DNA of 64,000 bases from Streptomyces sp. NBC_01231. Lineage in GTDB: Bacteria > Actinomycetota > Actinomycetes > Streptomycetales > Streptomycetaceae. The notes beneath the pieces were generated by a model that searched no databases, had not been told where the DNA came from, and saw nothing but the letters and a program-made list of their open reading frames with translations. Positions within the stretch are counted from its first letter, which is position 1, and the number at the start of each line of letters is the position of its first letter. The stretch lies in assembly GCA_035999765.1 (NCBI GenBank), contig CP108521.1, forward strand, positions 2,480,001 to 2,544,000, in the 5' to 3' direction. Of the stretch, positions 7,186 through 15,178 are shown piece by piece. Made by a program: the position numbers and the translations under genes.

Positions 7186-8415
7186 TCAGCGGAGCGCGAA
7201 GACGGGCTCCCACTCCTGCCGGTCGGTGCTGCTGTTCGGTTCACGGACGCCGCTCAGTGGTACGACCTTGTCGCTGCCGATCGTGACCAGCACGAGCTGG
7301 GGCCGGTAGTCCTCCTCCAGGCTCGTGACCCGCTCCCACGCGATGAGCCGCTTGTCATCGACCCAGGCGAGCAGCTCGCCGCCGCGAATCCTGGTGATCT
7401 CCTTGTTCGTCAGGGGATCCCGGATCGAGGAGTACGACTTGCCGGGGGAGCCGGCGACCTCCTTCGTCGGGCCGAGGGCGGCCAGCCTGCCGTTCGGGGA
7501 CAGTCGCGCTTGGACGTCCGACCGCAGGTACCGTTCGTTCGCGGGCGCGGTGACCTTGGCGCCCTTGAGGTCGTAGAACTGCTGCAGACCGTCCCGGCCA
7601 CCGATGACCTGCGCGTACATCCGGTCGCCGGCCCGGCTGAAGGCGAAGTCCTGGCGGGCGTTGATGTCGCGGTCGGGTGCGACCGGGCTCCAGGAGCCCT
7701 GGCCGGACGCCGCGTCGAGATCGTAGAAACCAGATCGGCTCGACCGGCCGAACTGGGACATCCAGGCGGGCTTGCCGCCGTCGGCCGACTGCACCTCGAC
7801 GCGCAGATCGGGGTTCTCGTCGTACGTCGTCGCGACGATGCGGCGCCCGTCGTACGAGAACGCGAGCCCGCCGACTCCGTGCGCGACCGGGATCCACCGC
7901 TCGACCTCCCCCGTCGTGAGGTCGAGCAGGCCGATCCGGCCGGCGGGCAGGTTCCGCTCCAGCACGGCGGCGGTCTTCAGGCCGGGGGCTACGGCCACGA
8001 AGGACCACCGGGAATCCTTCTCGTACGTCCCGGTCTTCGGGTCGAGCAGCCAGTACGTGCGCACGGAAGTGCCCTTGCCGCCGGACGTGCGGTGGGTCTC
8101 CGCCGTGTAGTACGCGGCCAGTACCGCCTCACCGGCCCCGATCAGGTCGCGCGGCGGGGACTGGTCCGGGTGGGCGTTGATCCCGCCCTGCTGGACGATT
8201 CCGGCGGGACGTACGTCGTCCTTGCCGGAGTCCAGCAGCGGCACTCCCACGGCCACGGCGACCACGGCGGCGGTGGCCGTGGCCACGGCGACGAAGGCGC
8301 GGGTCCGCCGACGCCGGCGGACCGCCAGCACCCGGTCGGCCAAACCGATCCTCGCCGGAGCCTGTTCCGCGGCCTGCTCACGCAGCGCCTCGCGCACGAG
8401 TTCCTCGACGTTCAT
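7186..8415 (-). CDS. Membrane-anchored beta-propeller protein paired with an ECF sigma factor
   Basis: 409 residues. The N-terminal 35 residues are cytoplasmic and charged (MNVEELVREALREQAAEQ...VRRRRRTRA), followed by one membrane segment (FVAVATATAAVVAVAVGVPLL, about 41-61), then an external domain with TolB/WD-like repeats such as GGLAFSYDGRRIVATTY and ARLSPNGRLAALGP. The ATG overlaps the stop of the SigE-family sigma gene by 4 nt. This arrangement is that of a one-pass regulator of its sigma factor, but the N-terminal region lacks the zinc motif HxxxCxxC of ZAS anti-sigma factors, so any anti-sigma function would use another interface. The propeller may bind an envelope ligand. Confidence 0.8.
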   Translation of the reverse strand: MNVEELVREALREQAAEQAPARIGLADRVLAVRRRRRTRAFVAVATATAAVVAVAVGVPLLDSGKDDVRPAGIVQQGGINAHPDQSPPRDLIGAGEAVLAAYYTAETHRTSGGKGTSVRTYWLLDPKTGTYEKDSRWSFVAVAPGLKTAAVLERNLPAGRIGLLDLTTGEVERWIPVAHGVGGLAFSYDGRRIVATTYDENPDLRVEVQSADGGKPAWMSQFGRSSRSGFYDLDAASGQGSWSPVAPDRDINARQDFAFSRAGDRMYAQVIGGRDGLQQFYDLKGAKVTAPANERYLRSDVQARLSPNGRLAALGPTKEVAGSPGKSYSSIRDPLTNKEITRIRGGELLAWVDDKRLIAWERVTSLEEDYRPQLVLVTIGSDKVVPLSGVREPNSSTDRQEWEPVFALR

Positions 8416-8972
8416 GGACGCACCTCCACGGGCGAGAAGTCACGGGACCGCTGCTGCCCGGCGTCCGGCGGCCCCAGGGCGGCCAGTTCGGGCGCGAGGG
8501 TGCGCAGTCGGGCGAGTGAGCGATGGGTGGTGGACCGGACGGTGCCGACCGAGCAGCCCAGCAGCCGGGCCACGTCTGCCTCGGGCAAGTCCTCGAAGTA
8601 GCGCAGGACCAGCATGGTCCGCTGACGTGCGGTGAGCCGGGACAGTGCCTCGCGCATCACGACGCGCAGCTCGGCCGCGGCCGCCGCGTCGGAGCCGCTC
8701 GCGCCCGGCTCGGGCGGCTCCGCGACGGTGACCTCCCGTCCGCGCCGCTTCAGCCGCCAGCGGCTGACCTGCTGGCGGTAGAGGATCCGTCGTACGTAGG
8801 CCTCGGGCTCATCGATCCGCTGCCACTTGCCGGCCGCCTTGGCCAGCGCGCTCTGCAGCAGATCCTCACCGGCGTGCCGGTCTCCCCCGCACAGCAGCAC
8901 CGCCGTCTTCAGCAGCGCCGACGACCTGTTGTCCACGAACTCCCGGAAACTCTCCAGCTCCGCGGCATCCAT
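8412..8972 (-). CDS. RNA polymerase ECF sigma factor, SigE family
   Basis: 186 residues from MDAAELESFREFVDNRSSAL. Region 2 covers about residues 10-80 (LLKTAVLLCGGDRHAGEDLLQSAL, then PEAYVRRILYRQQ) and region 4 about 105-160 (LSRLTARQRTMLVLRYFEDL, LGCSVGTVRSTTHRSLARL, the helix-turn-helix for -35 recognition). The sequence fits the actinobacterial SigE-family ECF group. GAGAAGG lies 5 nt upstream of the ATG; an alternative GTG two codons earlier is possible. It is the first gene of a coupled pair with the anchored beta-propeller gene. A tandem 18-bp repeat and a strong hairpin lie in its upstream region. Confidence 0.9.
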   Translation of the reverse strand: MDAAELESFREFVDNRSSALLKTAVLLCGGDRHAGEDLLQSALAKAAGKWQRIDEPEAYVRRILYRQQVSRWRLKRRGREVTVAEPPEPGASGSDAAAAAELRVVMREALSRLTARQRTMLVLRYFEDLPEADVARLLGCSVGTVRSTTHRSLARLRTLAPELAALGPPDAGQQRSRDFSPVEVRP

Positions 8973-9112
8973 CGTCACCTTCTCTTCCCCGACGGCACCT
9001 GTGTTCCGCCCCTGTGCCCCTTGTGACGCGCACGGCGGCACGCCGCTATGCCACCTCCGGAAGAAAAATCCCGGAGCCCGAAGACAACCTGGCCGGCACA
9101 GTCGACACGGCC

Positions 9113-9166
9113 GGCACGGCCAGCAAGGACGGCACGGCCAGCAAGGACGGCACGGCCAGCAAGGAC
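9113..9166. repeat. Three perfect tandem copies of an 18-bp repeat
   Basis: The unit ggcacggccagcaaggac occurs at 9113-9130, 9131-9148 and 9149-9166, with further partial units on both sides. It is non-coding and lies about 140 nt upstream of the ECF sigma gene start. Confidence 0.85.
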
Positions 9167-9200
9167 GGCGAGAGGTCGAGGACAGCGACGGGACGAGAAG

Positions 9201-9244
9201 GGCCGGGGCCCGTACCGCTGGTGCGTGCGGTACGGGCCCCGGCC
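9201..9244 (-). terminator. Strong hairpin terminator downstream of dapD
   Basis: An 18-bp perfect stem (ggccggggcccgtaccgc at 9201-9218 with its complement at 9227-9244) and an 8-nt loop, 43 nt past the dapD stop. No U-tract follows, as is usual in Streptomyces. Confidence 0.8.
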
Positions 9245-9286
9245 TCACCGACGGGCGGCTGCGATCAACTCCGTGGCGGTACGGGG

Positions 9287-10276
9287 TCAGTTGTGGCTGT
9301 GCAGGATCTCGTTCAGGCCGCCCCAGACCGCGTTGTTCGGGCGGCCCTCGACCCTGCCGGTGACCGAGTTGCGGCGGAACAGGACGTTGGAGGCGCCGGA
9401 CAGCTCACGGGCCTTGACGATCTGCCCGTCGGGCATGGTCACGCGCGTCCCGGCGGTGACGTACAGCCCGGCCTCGACGACACACTCGTCACCGAGCGCG
9501 ATACCGACGCCCGCCTCGGCGCCGATCAGGCAGCGCTCGCCGATGGTGATACGGACGTTGCCGCCGCCGGACAGCGTGCCCATGGTGGAGGCGCCGCCGC
9601 CGATGTCGGACCCGTCGCCGACCACGACGCCCGCGGAGATGCGCCCCTCGACCATCGACGTGCCGAGGGTGCCCGCGTTGAAGTTGACGAAGCCCTCGTG
9701 CATCACGGTGGTGCCCTCGGCGAGGTGCGCGCCGAGCCGCACGCGGTCCGCGTCGGCGATCCGGACGCCCTTGGGGGCGACGTAGTCCGTCATCCGCGGG
9801 AACTTGTCGACGGACGTCACCTGGAGGTGCAGTCCCTCGGCGCGGGCGTTCAAGCGGGCCTTCTCGACGTCGTCGACGGCGACCGGGCCGAGCGAGGTCC
9901 AGGCGACGTTGGCGAGGAAGCCGAACATGCCGTCCAGGCTCTGCCCGTGCGGCTGGACCAGCCGGTGCGAGAGGAGGTGAAGCCGCAGGTAGACGTCGTG
10001 GGCGTCGATCGGCTTGGCGTCGAGGGAGGAGATGACCGTACGGACCGCGACCACTTCGACGTGCCGGCGGGCATCCGGTCCGACCGCCTTCGCGGCGCCC
10101 TCACCGAGCAGTTCGACGGCCCGCTCGGCGGACAGCCGCTCCGTGCCGGACGGGCCGGCCTCGGCGGTGAGTTCCGGCGCGGGGAACCAGGTGTCGAGAA
10201 CAGTGCCGTCGGCGGCGATGGTGGCAAGCCCGGCGGCAACAGCGCCGGTGGTACGAGGAGCAGTCGTGTCGGTCAT
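9287..10276 (-). CDS. dapD: 2,3,4,5-tetrahydropyridine-2,6-dicarboxylate N-succinyltransferase
   Basis: 329 residues. DapD transfers a succinyl group from succinyl-CoA to tetrahydrodipicolinate in the diaminopimelate pathway, cytoplasmic. The C-terminal half has the left-handed beta-helix hexapeptide repeats ([51 protein letters not shown]). The N-terminal half ([27 protein letters not shown]) is the actinobacterial long-form domain. The start has only a weak AGGTTG ribosome site. It is monocistronic by its flanking terminators. It provides a peptidoglycan and lysine precursor together with the dapA paralogue in the window. Confidence 0.93.
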   Translation of the reverse strand: MTDTTAPRTTGAVAAGLATIAADGTVLDTWFPAPELTAEAGPSGTERLSAERAVELLGEGAAKAVGPDARRHVEVVAVRTVISSLDAKPIDAHDVYLRLHLLSHRLVQPHGQSLDGMFGFLANVAWTSLGPVAVDDVEKARLNARAEGLHLQVTSVDKFPRMTDYVAPKGVRIADADRVRLGAHLAEGTTVMHEGFVNFNAGTLGTSMVEGRISAGVVVGDGSDIGGGASTMGTLSGGGNVRITIGERCLIGAEAGVGIALGDECVVEAGLYVTAGTRVTMPDGQIVKARELSGASNVLFRRNSVTGRVEGRPNNAVWGGLNEILHSHN

Positions 10277-10384
10277 GAGGGCAACCTAACCGGCGGGGGC
10301 CCACGGAGGCGAACCAACGAACGGTCCGTCTCAGGGGCCGGGCGGTCGGCCCGGGGAGGGGCGCCTCGGGACCGACCGGGGAGG

Positions 10385-10504
10385 GATCACTTCCGAGCCG
10401 ACCGGGAAGGGGCCGCGCTCCACGGCCGACCGGCAGGAGGCCACCCCGGCCACCCCCGGCCACCCCCGACCACCTGGGAGGTATCACTTCCGGGCCGCCC
10501 GGGA
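10385..10504. repeat. Imperfect direct repeat of the MFS gene 3' end, plus GC-rich tandem tract
   Basis: The 23-nt segment at 10482-10504, which includes the MFS stop codon, recurs 97 nt away at 10385-10407 with 20 of 23 identical bases. Between them is a tract of about three ccccggccac-type 10-bp units near 10443-10475. This 206-nt intergenic stretch otherwise contains no gene. Confidence 0.6.
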
Positions 10505-11749
10505 CTGGTCCTGGGCGGGCACAGGCAGCGGGTCCAGGACCGGAGCCGTCGGCGCCGACGCGCGCCGCCGCCTTCCCACGGCGAGGACCGCACCCCCCGC
10601 CAGCACTCCCGCCCCCGCGCACAACGGCCACAACACACCGGAGGCCGCCTCGTACACCGCCCCGCCCGCCGGCGCGGCCAGCACCACCCCGCTGATCGAC
10701 ACCCCGGCGTACAGCGACTGGAACCGTCCCTGGACATGCTCCGGCGCCTGATCGGCGACGTAGGCCGTCGCGGTCGTCTTGTACAGCAGCTCACCGATCG
10801 TGAGCAGCCCCATCATCACGACGGCCGTACCGATCCCCACCCCGGACAACAGCACCCCGTACCCCGCGCCGACCAGCAGCAGCCCCGCTCCGACGATCCG
10901 CAGCGGCGGCACCCGGCGCAGCGCGAGCGCCGCGGGAAGTTCCAGGCACAGCAGCACGCCTCCGTTGACCGCGAGCAACGTGCCGTACACCCGTGCGTTC
11001 ATGCCGTGGTCGTCGAGGAACATCGGGAAGGTCGAGTACTGCTGCCGGTAGACGACGTCGACCACCAGGATCGCCACCAACAGCACCACCACCGCCGGCC
11101 GTGCCCGCAACGCCGCCCACACCCCACCGTTCCCGCCGTCGCCCCGCGCGGCACCGGGCCGTCCCGCCCGCCCCCGGGCCGGCACCACCCGGGCCGTCCA
11201 ACAGGCGAGCCCCACACTGGCCACCCCTTCGGCCACGTACAGCCAGTCGTACGACAGCTCGGTCGCGACCACCGCACCCAGCACGGGCCCGATCGTGAAC
11301 CCCCCGTTCGCCGCCGCCCGGACCACCGCGAACGCCTGCCGCCGTGCCCCCTCGGGCACGATGACCGCCACGAGCGCGGAGTTCGCGGCGCGCTGCACCC
11401 CGGACGCGTACTGCGTGACGGGCAGTGCGGCGAACAGCGCCGGCGTCGGCACAAACGGCACCGCGGCCAGCACCAACCCCGACACGGCGGCCGCCACGAG
11501 CAGCACGCGCCGGTGCCCGAACCGGTCCCCGTACCAGCCGCCGGTGAAGTTGCCGGCGACGAGCCCGACTCCCCCGACGCCGCTGAGCAGCCCCGCCTGC
11601 CCCGCGTCGAGCCCGCGCGGCCCGGTCAGGTACAGGAAGGTGAACGCGAAGCTGACGCTCACCACCATGTTGGCGAAGGTGCCGCAAGCCAGCAGCCACA
11701 CGGTCCGCGGTACATCCCTCAGCGCGCCCACCCGTCCCCCGCCCCTCAT
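10484..11749 (-). CDS. Major facilitator superfamily transporter, probable drug exporter
   Basis: 421 residues with about 12 predicted membrane segments. The loop after segment 2 carries GGWYGDRFGHRRVLL, matching the MFS motif G-x-x-x-D-R-x-G-R-R. A longer central cytoplasmic loop (ARVVPARGRAGRPGAARGDGG) separates the two six-helix halves. The substrate is unknown; exporters next to an HxlR-type regulator usually remove toxic or redox-active compounds. The start follows AAGGAA, which lies inside a 17-bp palindrome, and the gene is divergent from the HxlR-redoxin gene. Confidence 0.85.
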   Translation of the reverse strand: MRGGGRVGALRDVPRTVWLLACGTFANMVVSVSFAFTFLYLTGPRGLDAGQAGLLSGVGGVGLVAGNFTGGWYGDRFGHRRVLLVAAAVSGLVLAAVPFVPTPALFAALPVTQYASGVQRAANSALVAVIVPEGARRQAFAVVRAAANGGFTIGPVLGAVVATELSYDWLYVAEGVASVGLACWTARVVPARGRAGRPGAARGDGGNGGVWAALRARPAVVVLLVAILVVDVVYRQQYSTFPMFLDDHGMNARVYGTLLAVNGGVLLCLELPAALALRRVPPLRIVGAGLLLVGAGYGVLLSGVGIGTAVVMMGLLTIGELLYKTTATAYVADQAPEHVQGRFQSLYAGVSISGVVLAAPAGGAVYEAASGVLWPLCAGAGVLAGGAVLAVGRRRRASAPTAPVLDPLPVPAQDQSRAARK

Positions 11750-11751
11750 CG

Positions 11752-11768
11752 AGTTCCTTTTGGGAACT
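11752..11768. promoter_or_regulatory. 17-bp palindrome over the MFS ribosome-binding site
   Basis: AGTTCCTTTTGGGAACT has perfect 6-bp arms around TTTTG and ends 2 nt before the MFS start codon. In the MFS mRNA its right side supplies AAGGAA as the ribosome site, so the palindrome could act as a protein operator, as an RNA hairpin, or both. It lies in the 81-nt gap between the divergent MFS and HxlR-type genes. Confidence 0.6.
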
Positions 11769-11830
11769 GACTATGACAGGGTGACAGCCTCGGGTCAACG
11801 CGCACCAGGCGCGAGGGAACAGGAGGGGTC

Positions 11831-12718
11831 ATGGCCCGCAGGACGAGCCTGGAGGAGTCCACCTGCGCCATGGCGCAGGCCCTGGACGTGGTCGGTGACT
11901 GGTGGACCCTGCTGATCGTGCGGGACACCGCGCGCGGGGTGCACCGCTTCGACGAGCTGCAACGCGAACTCGGCCTGTCCCGCAAGGTGTTGACGGAGCG
12001 GCTGCGCCTGCTGGTGGAGGCGGACGTGCTCACCCGGGTGCCGTACCAGGAGCGCCCGGTGCGTCACGAGTACCGGCTCACCCCGCGCGGCCGGGCCCTC
12101 CTGCCGGTCCTGATCGCCCTTCAGGACTGGGGCGACGCCTGGGTCCTGGGAGACGGGAGCACCACGGCGACGGCGACGGAGGCGTCCGCGGAGGCCCGCC
12201 GCGTCCACGAACTGCTCGGCACCCGCGTCCCCGAACTGCACCTGCTCGACCACACGGGCGCGCCACGCGACCCCGTCGCGGCGGACACCCCGTACACCGT
12301 CCTGTACTGCTTCCCCGGCGCCTACGCGCGCGCCGACGCTTATCCGCCGGGCTGGTCGGAGATCCCCGGCGCCCCCGGCTGCACCCTCGAGTCCCGCACC
12401 TATCGCGACCGGCACGCGGAGTTCACCGCCGCGGGAGCCACCGTGCACGGCGTCTCCACTCAACGCCCGGATGAACAACGGGAGTTCGCGGACCAGGAGC
12501 GGATCGGCTTCCCGCTCCTGTCGGACGCGGGGCTGGCCCTGATCGCCGCGCTGCGCCTGCCGACGTTCCGAGCGGCGGGCGCGAGCCGTCTCAAGCGGCT
12601 CACGCTGGTCGTCGACCGGGAGCGGATCGTGCGGGACGTGCAGTATCCGGTGACGGACATCGCGGCGAGCGTGACGGCGGCACTGGCGACGGTCACCCGT
12701 CCCGACGGCCGGCCCTGA
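11831..12718 (+). CDS. HxlR-family regulator fused to a peroxiredoxin-like domain
   Basis: 295 residues in two parts. Residues 1-110 are an HxlR winged helix: ESTCAMAQALDVVGDWWTLLIVRD with the family's conserved N-terminal Cys (Cys12), then FDELQRELGLSRKVLTERLRLLVEADVLTR. Residues about 128-290 resemble a thioredoxin-fold peroxiredoxin of the BCP/AhpC type: PGCTLESRTYRD with Cys184 in the peroxidatic position, GVSTQRPDEQREFADQ, and FPLLSDAGLALIAALRL. Cys160 in LYCFPGAY is a possible partner. The DNA-binding domain could thus be coupled to a redox switch. HxlR proteins such as HypR sense disulfide stress through the N-terminal Cys (known); the fusion's mechanism here is inferred. Divergent from the MFS exporter, its probable target. 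Confidence 0.85.
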   Translation: MARRTSLEESTCAMAQALDVVGDWWTLLIVRDTARGVHRFDELQRELGLSRKVLTERLRLLVEADVLTRVPYQERPVRHEYRLTPRGRALLPVLIALQDWGDAWVLGDGSTTATATEASAEARRVHELLGTRVPELHLLDHTGAPRDPVAADTPYTVLYCFPGAYARADAYPPGWSEIPGAPGCTLESRTYRDRHAEFTAAGATVHGVSTQRPDEQREFADQERIGFPLLSDAGLALIAALRLPTFRAAGASRLKRLTLVVDRERIVRDVQYPVTDIAASVTAALATVTRPDGRP

Positions 12719-12835
12719 CCCGCCGACGGCCCACCCCGTGGACACCCCGCGGACACCCCGCGGGCACCCGAGGCGCTCCACGTCCCCCGCTCCCTCTCCC
12801 CCGCCGACCCGCCAACCCCCCGCACTCGCCGACCT

Positions 12836-12865
12836 GGTGACCCACTGACCGCCCAGTGGATCACC
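12836..12865. terminator. Bidirectional hairpin terminator
   Basis: ggtgacccactg (12836-12847) pairs with cagtggatcacc (12854-12865) with one mismatch and a 6-nt loop. It lies between the convergent HxlR-redoxin and TetR genes, and its right arm includes the TetR stop codon. Confidence 0.65.
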
Positions 12866-13406
12866 GGACCTCGGGGATGACCCGGCCGAACACCTCCCGC
12901 GCGAATCCCTCGTCGTACGGCGCGTCCGTCAACAGCACCTGGAGGCAGATCCCGTCCAGCAACGCGACCAGCGCCCGCGCGGTGACCGGGTCGGTGCGGT
13001 GCGCCAGCACGGTCGCGAGGCCGTCGGCCCATTCGGCGGCGACCGGGCGCAGGGCGGGGCGGCGCAGGGCGGCGAGGTAGAGCTCGCACTCCAGCTCGAC
13101 GCCGGTGCGCTCGCCGGCCAGCCACTCGCCCAGCAGACCGGCGAGGTCGGCGGCGAGGTCGGTGCGCGGGTCGGACAGGCTGCCACGCGCGGCGACCACC
13201 TTGTCGAAGCCCTCGCCCGCCTGTCTCAGGGCGGCCACCATCAGCTCGTCGAGCGTCTTGAAGTGGTACGTCGTGGAGCCGAGCGGCACATCGGCCTCGG
13301 CGGCGACGGTGCGGTGGCTCAGCCCCGCGAGGCCCTTGTCCCCCACCACCCGGATCGCCGCGTCGATGATCCGCTGCCGCCGGTCGGGGTCGTAGCGCCG
13401 GGCCAT
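12861..13406 (-). CDS. TetR-family transcriptional regulator
   Basis: 181 residues. The N-terminal helix-turn-helix spans about 8-55 (RRQRIIDAAIRVVGDKGLAGLSHRTVAAEADVPLGSTTYHFKTLDELMVAA), typical of TetR proteins, and the C-terminal helical ligand-binding domain follows. Its ATG overlaps the stop of the SMR transporter gene by 1 nt (TGATG), so regulator and transporter form one transcript. The usual logic is repression of the operon relieved by a transporter substrate; the ligand is unknown. A 12-bp palindrome just upstream of the SMR start is the likely operator. Confidence 0.9.
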   Translation of the reverse strand: MARRYDPDRRQRIIDAAIRVVGDKGLAGLSHRTVAAEADVPLGSTTYHFKTLDELMVAALRQAGEGFDKVVAARGSLSDPRTDLAADLAGLLGEWLAGERTGVELECELYLAALRRPALRPVAAEWADGLATVLAHRTDPVTARALVALLDGICLQVLLTDAPYDEGFAREVFGRVIPEVR

Positions 13407-13726
13407 CAGTGCGCACCGCCCAGGTTCAGCACCACCACGCCGACGATGATCAGCGCGATGCCGCCGGCCTTGGCGAGGGTCAGCCCGTCCCCCAGGAACA
13501 CGATCCCGATCGCGGCGATGGCCGCGGTGCCGGCCCCGGCCCAGATCGCGTACGCGGTGCCGATCGAGACGGTCCGCAACGTCTGGGCGAGCAACGTGAA
13601 GGAGACGACATAGCCGAGGACGGTCAGCAGCGAGGGCACCAGCCTGCTGAAGCCGTCGCTGTACTTCATGGCCGTCGTCGCGGCGACCTCGGCGGCGATG
13701 GCGCCGGCGAGCAACAGGTATCCCAT
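13406..13726 (-). CDS. Small multidrug resistance (SMR/EmrE-like) transporter
   Basis: 106 residues, four membrane helices, the usual SMR length. Glu13 in MGYLLLAGAIAAEVAATTAMK corresponds to the essential proton and substrate-binding glutamate of EmrE. Helix 3 (GTAYAIWAGAGTAAIAAIG) and helix 4 (AGGIALIIVGVVVLNLGG) fit the family. It should be an inner-membrane proton-coupled exporter of cationic compounds, acting as a homodimer. It precedes and is coupled to the TetR gene. No Shine-Dalgarno sequence is visible; the palindrome occupies that position. Confidence 0.92.
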   Translation of the reverse strand: MGYLLLAGAIAAEVAATTAMKYSDGFSRLVPSLLTVLGYVVSFTLLAQTLRTVSIGTAYAIWAGAGTAAIAAIGIVFLGDGLTLAKAGGIALIIVGVVVLNLGGAH

Positions 13727-13728
13727 GC

Positions 13729-13740
13729 GTACGAGCGTAC
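13729..13740. promoter_or_regulatory. Candidate TetR operator
   Basis: GTACG-AG-CGTAC is a perfect palindrome apart from its 2-nt centre, 2 nt upstream of the SMR start codon. Its position would block transcription or initiation of the SMR-TetR operon. Confidence 0.5.
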
Positions 13741-13945
13741 ATATCGGCGTCGCCCAGACGGTTCGCGGTGTGCCCCTTGTCCAGGTGACCGCCGGTTTTC
13801 GGTAGTTGGACCCGGCCGCGATGTGGAAACCGCTCGCTTCGACCCCCTGACGGGAAGTCACCTGCTCCACTAGTGTTTCACCGTTCACTTACTTCCCCAT
13901 TACGTGCCGCAGCCGTCGCCTCGGGCGCCGCTGGAGGAACCTCGC

Positions 13946-14779
13946 ATGCCACAAAGCAAGTCCCGGCCCCCGAAGAACTCCCCGTGGGAGAACGGCTGGG
14001 TTCCGGACACCTCCCGGGTACCGGGAACACGTCGGCTGTGGCTGGCCGGCGTGCTGGCCATAGCCACCGTCGTCACCTGTGTGACGGCCATCGCCCTCAC
14101 GGACCAGCACACCGAAGCCAAGTCGCCCGCCAAGGACGGAACGCCCGCCGTGGACCAGAGCGGCCCGGGCCTGATCTCCTACGCCAGTAACTCCCCGAGC
14201 GGCGAGGCGGTACCGTCCGCTCCTTCGGGCAGGAAGAACGGTTCCCCCTCGGCGCGGTCCACCACCACGACCGCCCCGGAACCGCAGGGTTCGGCCTCCG
14301 CCGCACCGACGCCCAAGCCCCCCGCCCCGCACCCCACTTCGTCCGCCACCAAGCCGTCGACCACCTGGCGTTCGGTCCGCTCGGTCAACTACCCGGACCG
14401 CTACTGGCACGTCAACGGCAGCTACGTCGGACTCGACCAGGTCAGCTCCGCCTCGGCCCGCCGGGACGCCACCTTCGAACTGGTCAAGGGCCTCGCCGAC
14501 GCCTCCTGTTACTCCTTCGCCACGTCCGGCGGCTCCTACCTGCGCCACCGCGCGTTCGTCCTGCGCGTGGAACGCAACGACGGCTCCGGACTCTTCCGGC
14601 AGGACGCCACGTTCTGCCCGCGAACCTCGCGGGTGTCCGGCGCGGTCATGCTGGAGTCGGTCAACTACCCAGGCCGTTTCCTGCGCCACAAGAACTTCAC
14701 CCTGCGTCTGGATCCGTACCAGTACGGCGGGCTGTACCAGTCGGACTCGGCGTTCCGGCTGGTGGGCGGGCTGGCCTGA
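13946..14779 (+). CDS. Membrane-anchored AbfB (arabinofuranose-binding) domain protein
   Basis: 277 residues; the ATG at 13946 has GAGGAA 7 nt upstream, better than the GTG at 13904. A cytoplasmic N-terminus is followed by one membrane segment (LWLAGVLAIATVVTCVTAIAL, about 32-52), a Ser/Pro/Thr-rich linker to about 140, then an AbfB beta-trefoil module. The module shows repeated blocks: VNYPDRYWHVNGSYVGLDQV and VNYPGRFLRHKNFTLRLDPY, each closing with F-(E/R)-LV-GLA. AbfB modules bind arabinose side chains of plant xylan. No catalytic domain is present, so a surface carbohydrate-binding or adhesion role is inferred. Confidence 0.85.
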   Translation: MPQSKSRPPKNSPWENGWVPDTSRVPGTRRLWLAGVLAIATVVTCVTAIALTDQHTEAKSPAKDGTPAVDQSGPGLISYASNSPSGEAVPSAPSGRKNGSPSARSTTTTAPEPQGSASAAPTPKPPAPHPTSSATKPSTTWRSVRSVNYPDRYWHVNGSYVGLDQVSSASARRDATFELVKGLADASCYSFATSGGSYLRHRAFVLRVERNDGSGLFRQDATFCPRTSRVSGAVMLESVNYPGRFLRHKNFTLRLDPYQYGGLYQSDSAFRLVGGLA

Positions 14780-14793
14780 GCCCGGACACACCA

Positions 14794-14824
14794 GTGGCCC
14801 CCGGCACGTGGTGCCGGGGGCCAC
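14794..14824. terminator. Bidirectional hairpin terminator
   Basis: gtggcccccggcac (14794-14807), 3-nt loop gtg, perfect complement at 14811-14824. It lies between the convergent AbfB gene and the last gene of the suf operon. Confidence 0.85.
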
Positions 14825-14845
14825 CGCATGGCCGTACAGACGGTC

Positions 14846-15178
14846 TCAGACGTTGAACCCGAGCGCCCGAAGCTGCTCCCGCCCATCGTCCGTGATCTTG
14901 TCCGGACCCCACGGCGGCATCCACACCCAGTTGATGCGGAGTTCGTTGACGATGCCGTCGGTGGCGGACTTGGCCTGGTCCTCGATGACATCCGTCAGCG
15001 GACAGGCCGCCGAGGTCAGGGTCATGTCGATGGTCGCGATGTTCGCGTCGTCGATGTGAATGCCGTAGATCAGGCCGAGGTTGACGACGTCGATGCCCAG
15101 CTCGGGGTCGACGACGTCGTACAGGGCCTCTCGGACTTCTTCCTCCGAGGCCGGCTTCATCTCAATGGTCTCGCTCAT
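14846..15178 (-). CDS. sufT: SufT/PaaD-like DUF59 iron-sulfur assembly factor
   Basis: 110 residues of the DUF59 (MIP18/PaaD) family, which helps mature iron-sulfur proteins. The hallmark segments are DVVDPELGIDVVNLGLIYGI near residues 21-40 and MTLTSAACPLTDVIEDQ with the conserved reactive cysteine, then WVWMPPWGPDKIT near the C-terminus. It is the last gene of the suf operon and its ATG overlaps the sufU stop by 4 nt. Context makes SufT the better name than PaaD (phenylacetate pathway). Confidence 0.88.
   Translation of the reverse strand: MSETIEMKPASEEEVREALYDVVDPELGIDVVNLGLIYGIHIDDANIATIDMTLTSAACPLTDVIEDQAKSATDGIVNELRINWVWMPPWGPDKITDDGREQLRALGFNV

Noticed and set aside
9113..9166. Possible CRISPR-like array
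   Set aside because: Units are directly adjacent without spacers and only 18 bp; it is a tandem repeat.
9014..11770. A 918-residue plus-strand open frame
   Set aside because: Shadow of dapD and the MFS transporter, with biased composition. Only the real minus-strand genes have family motifs.
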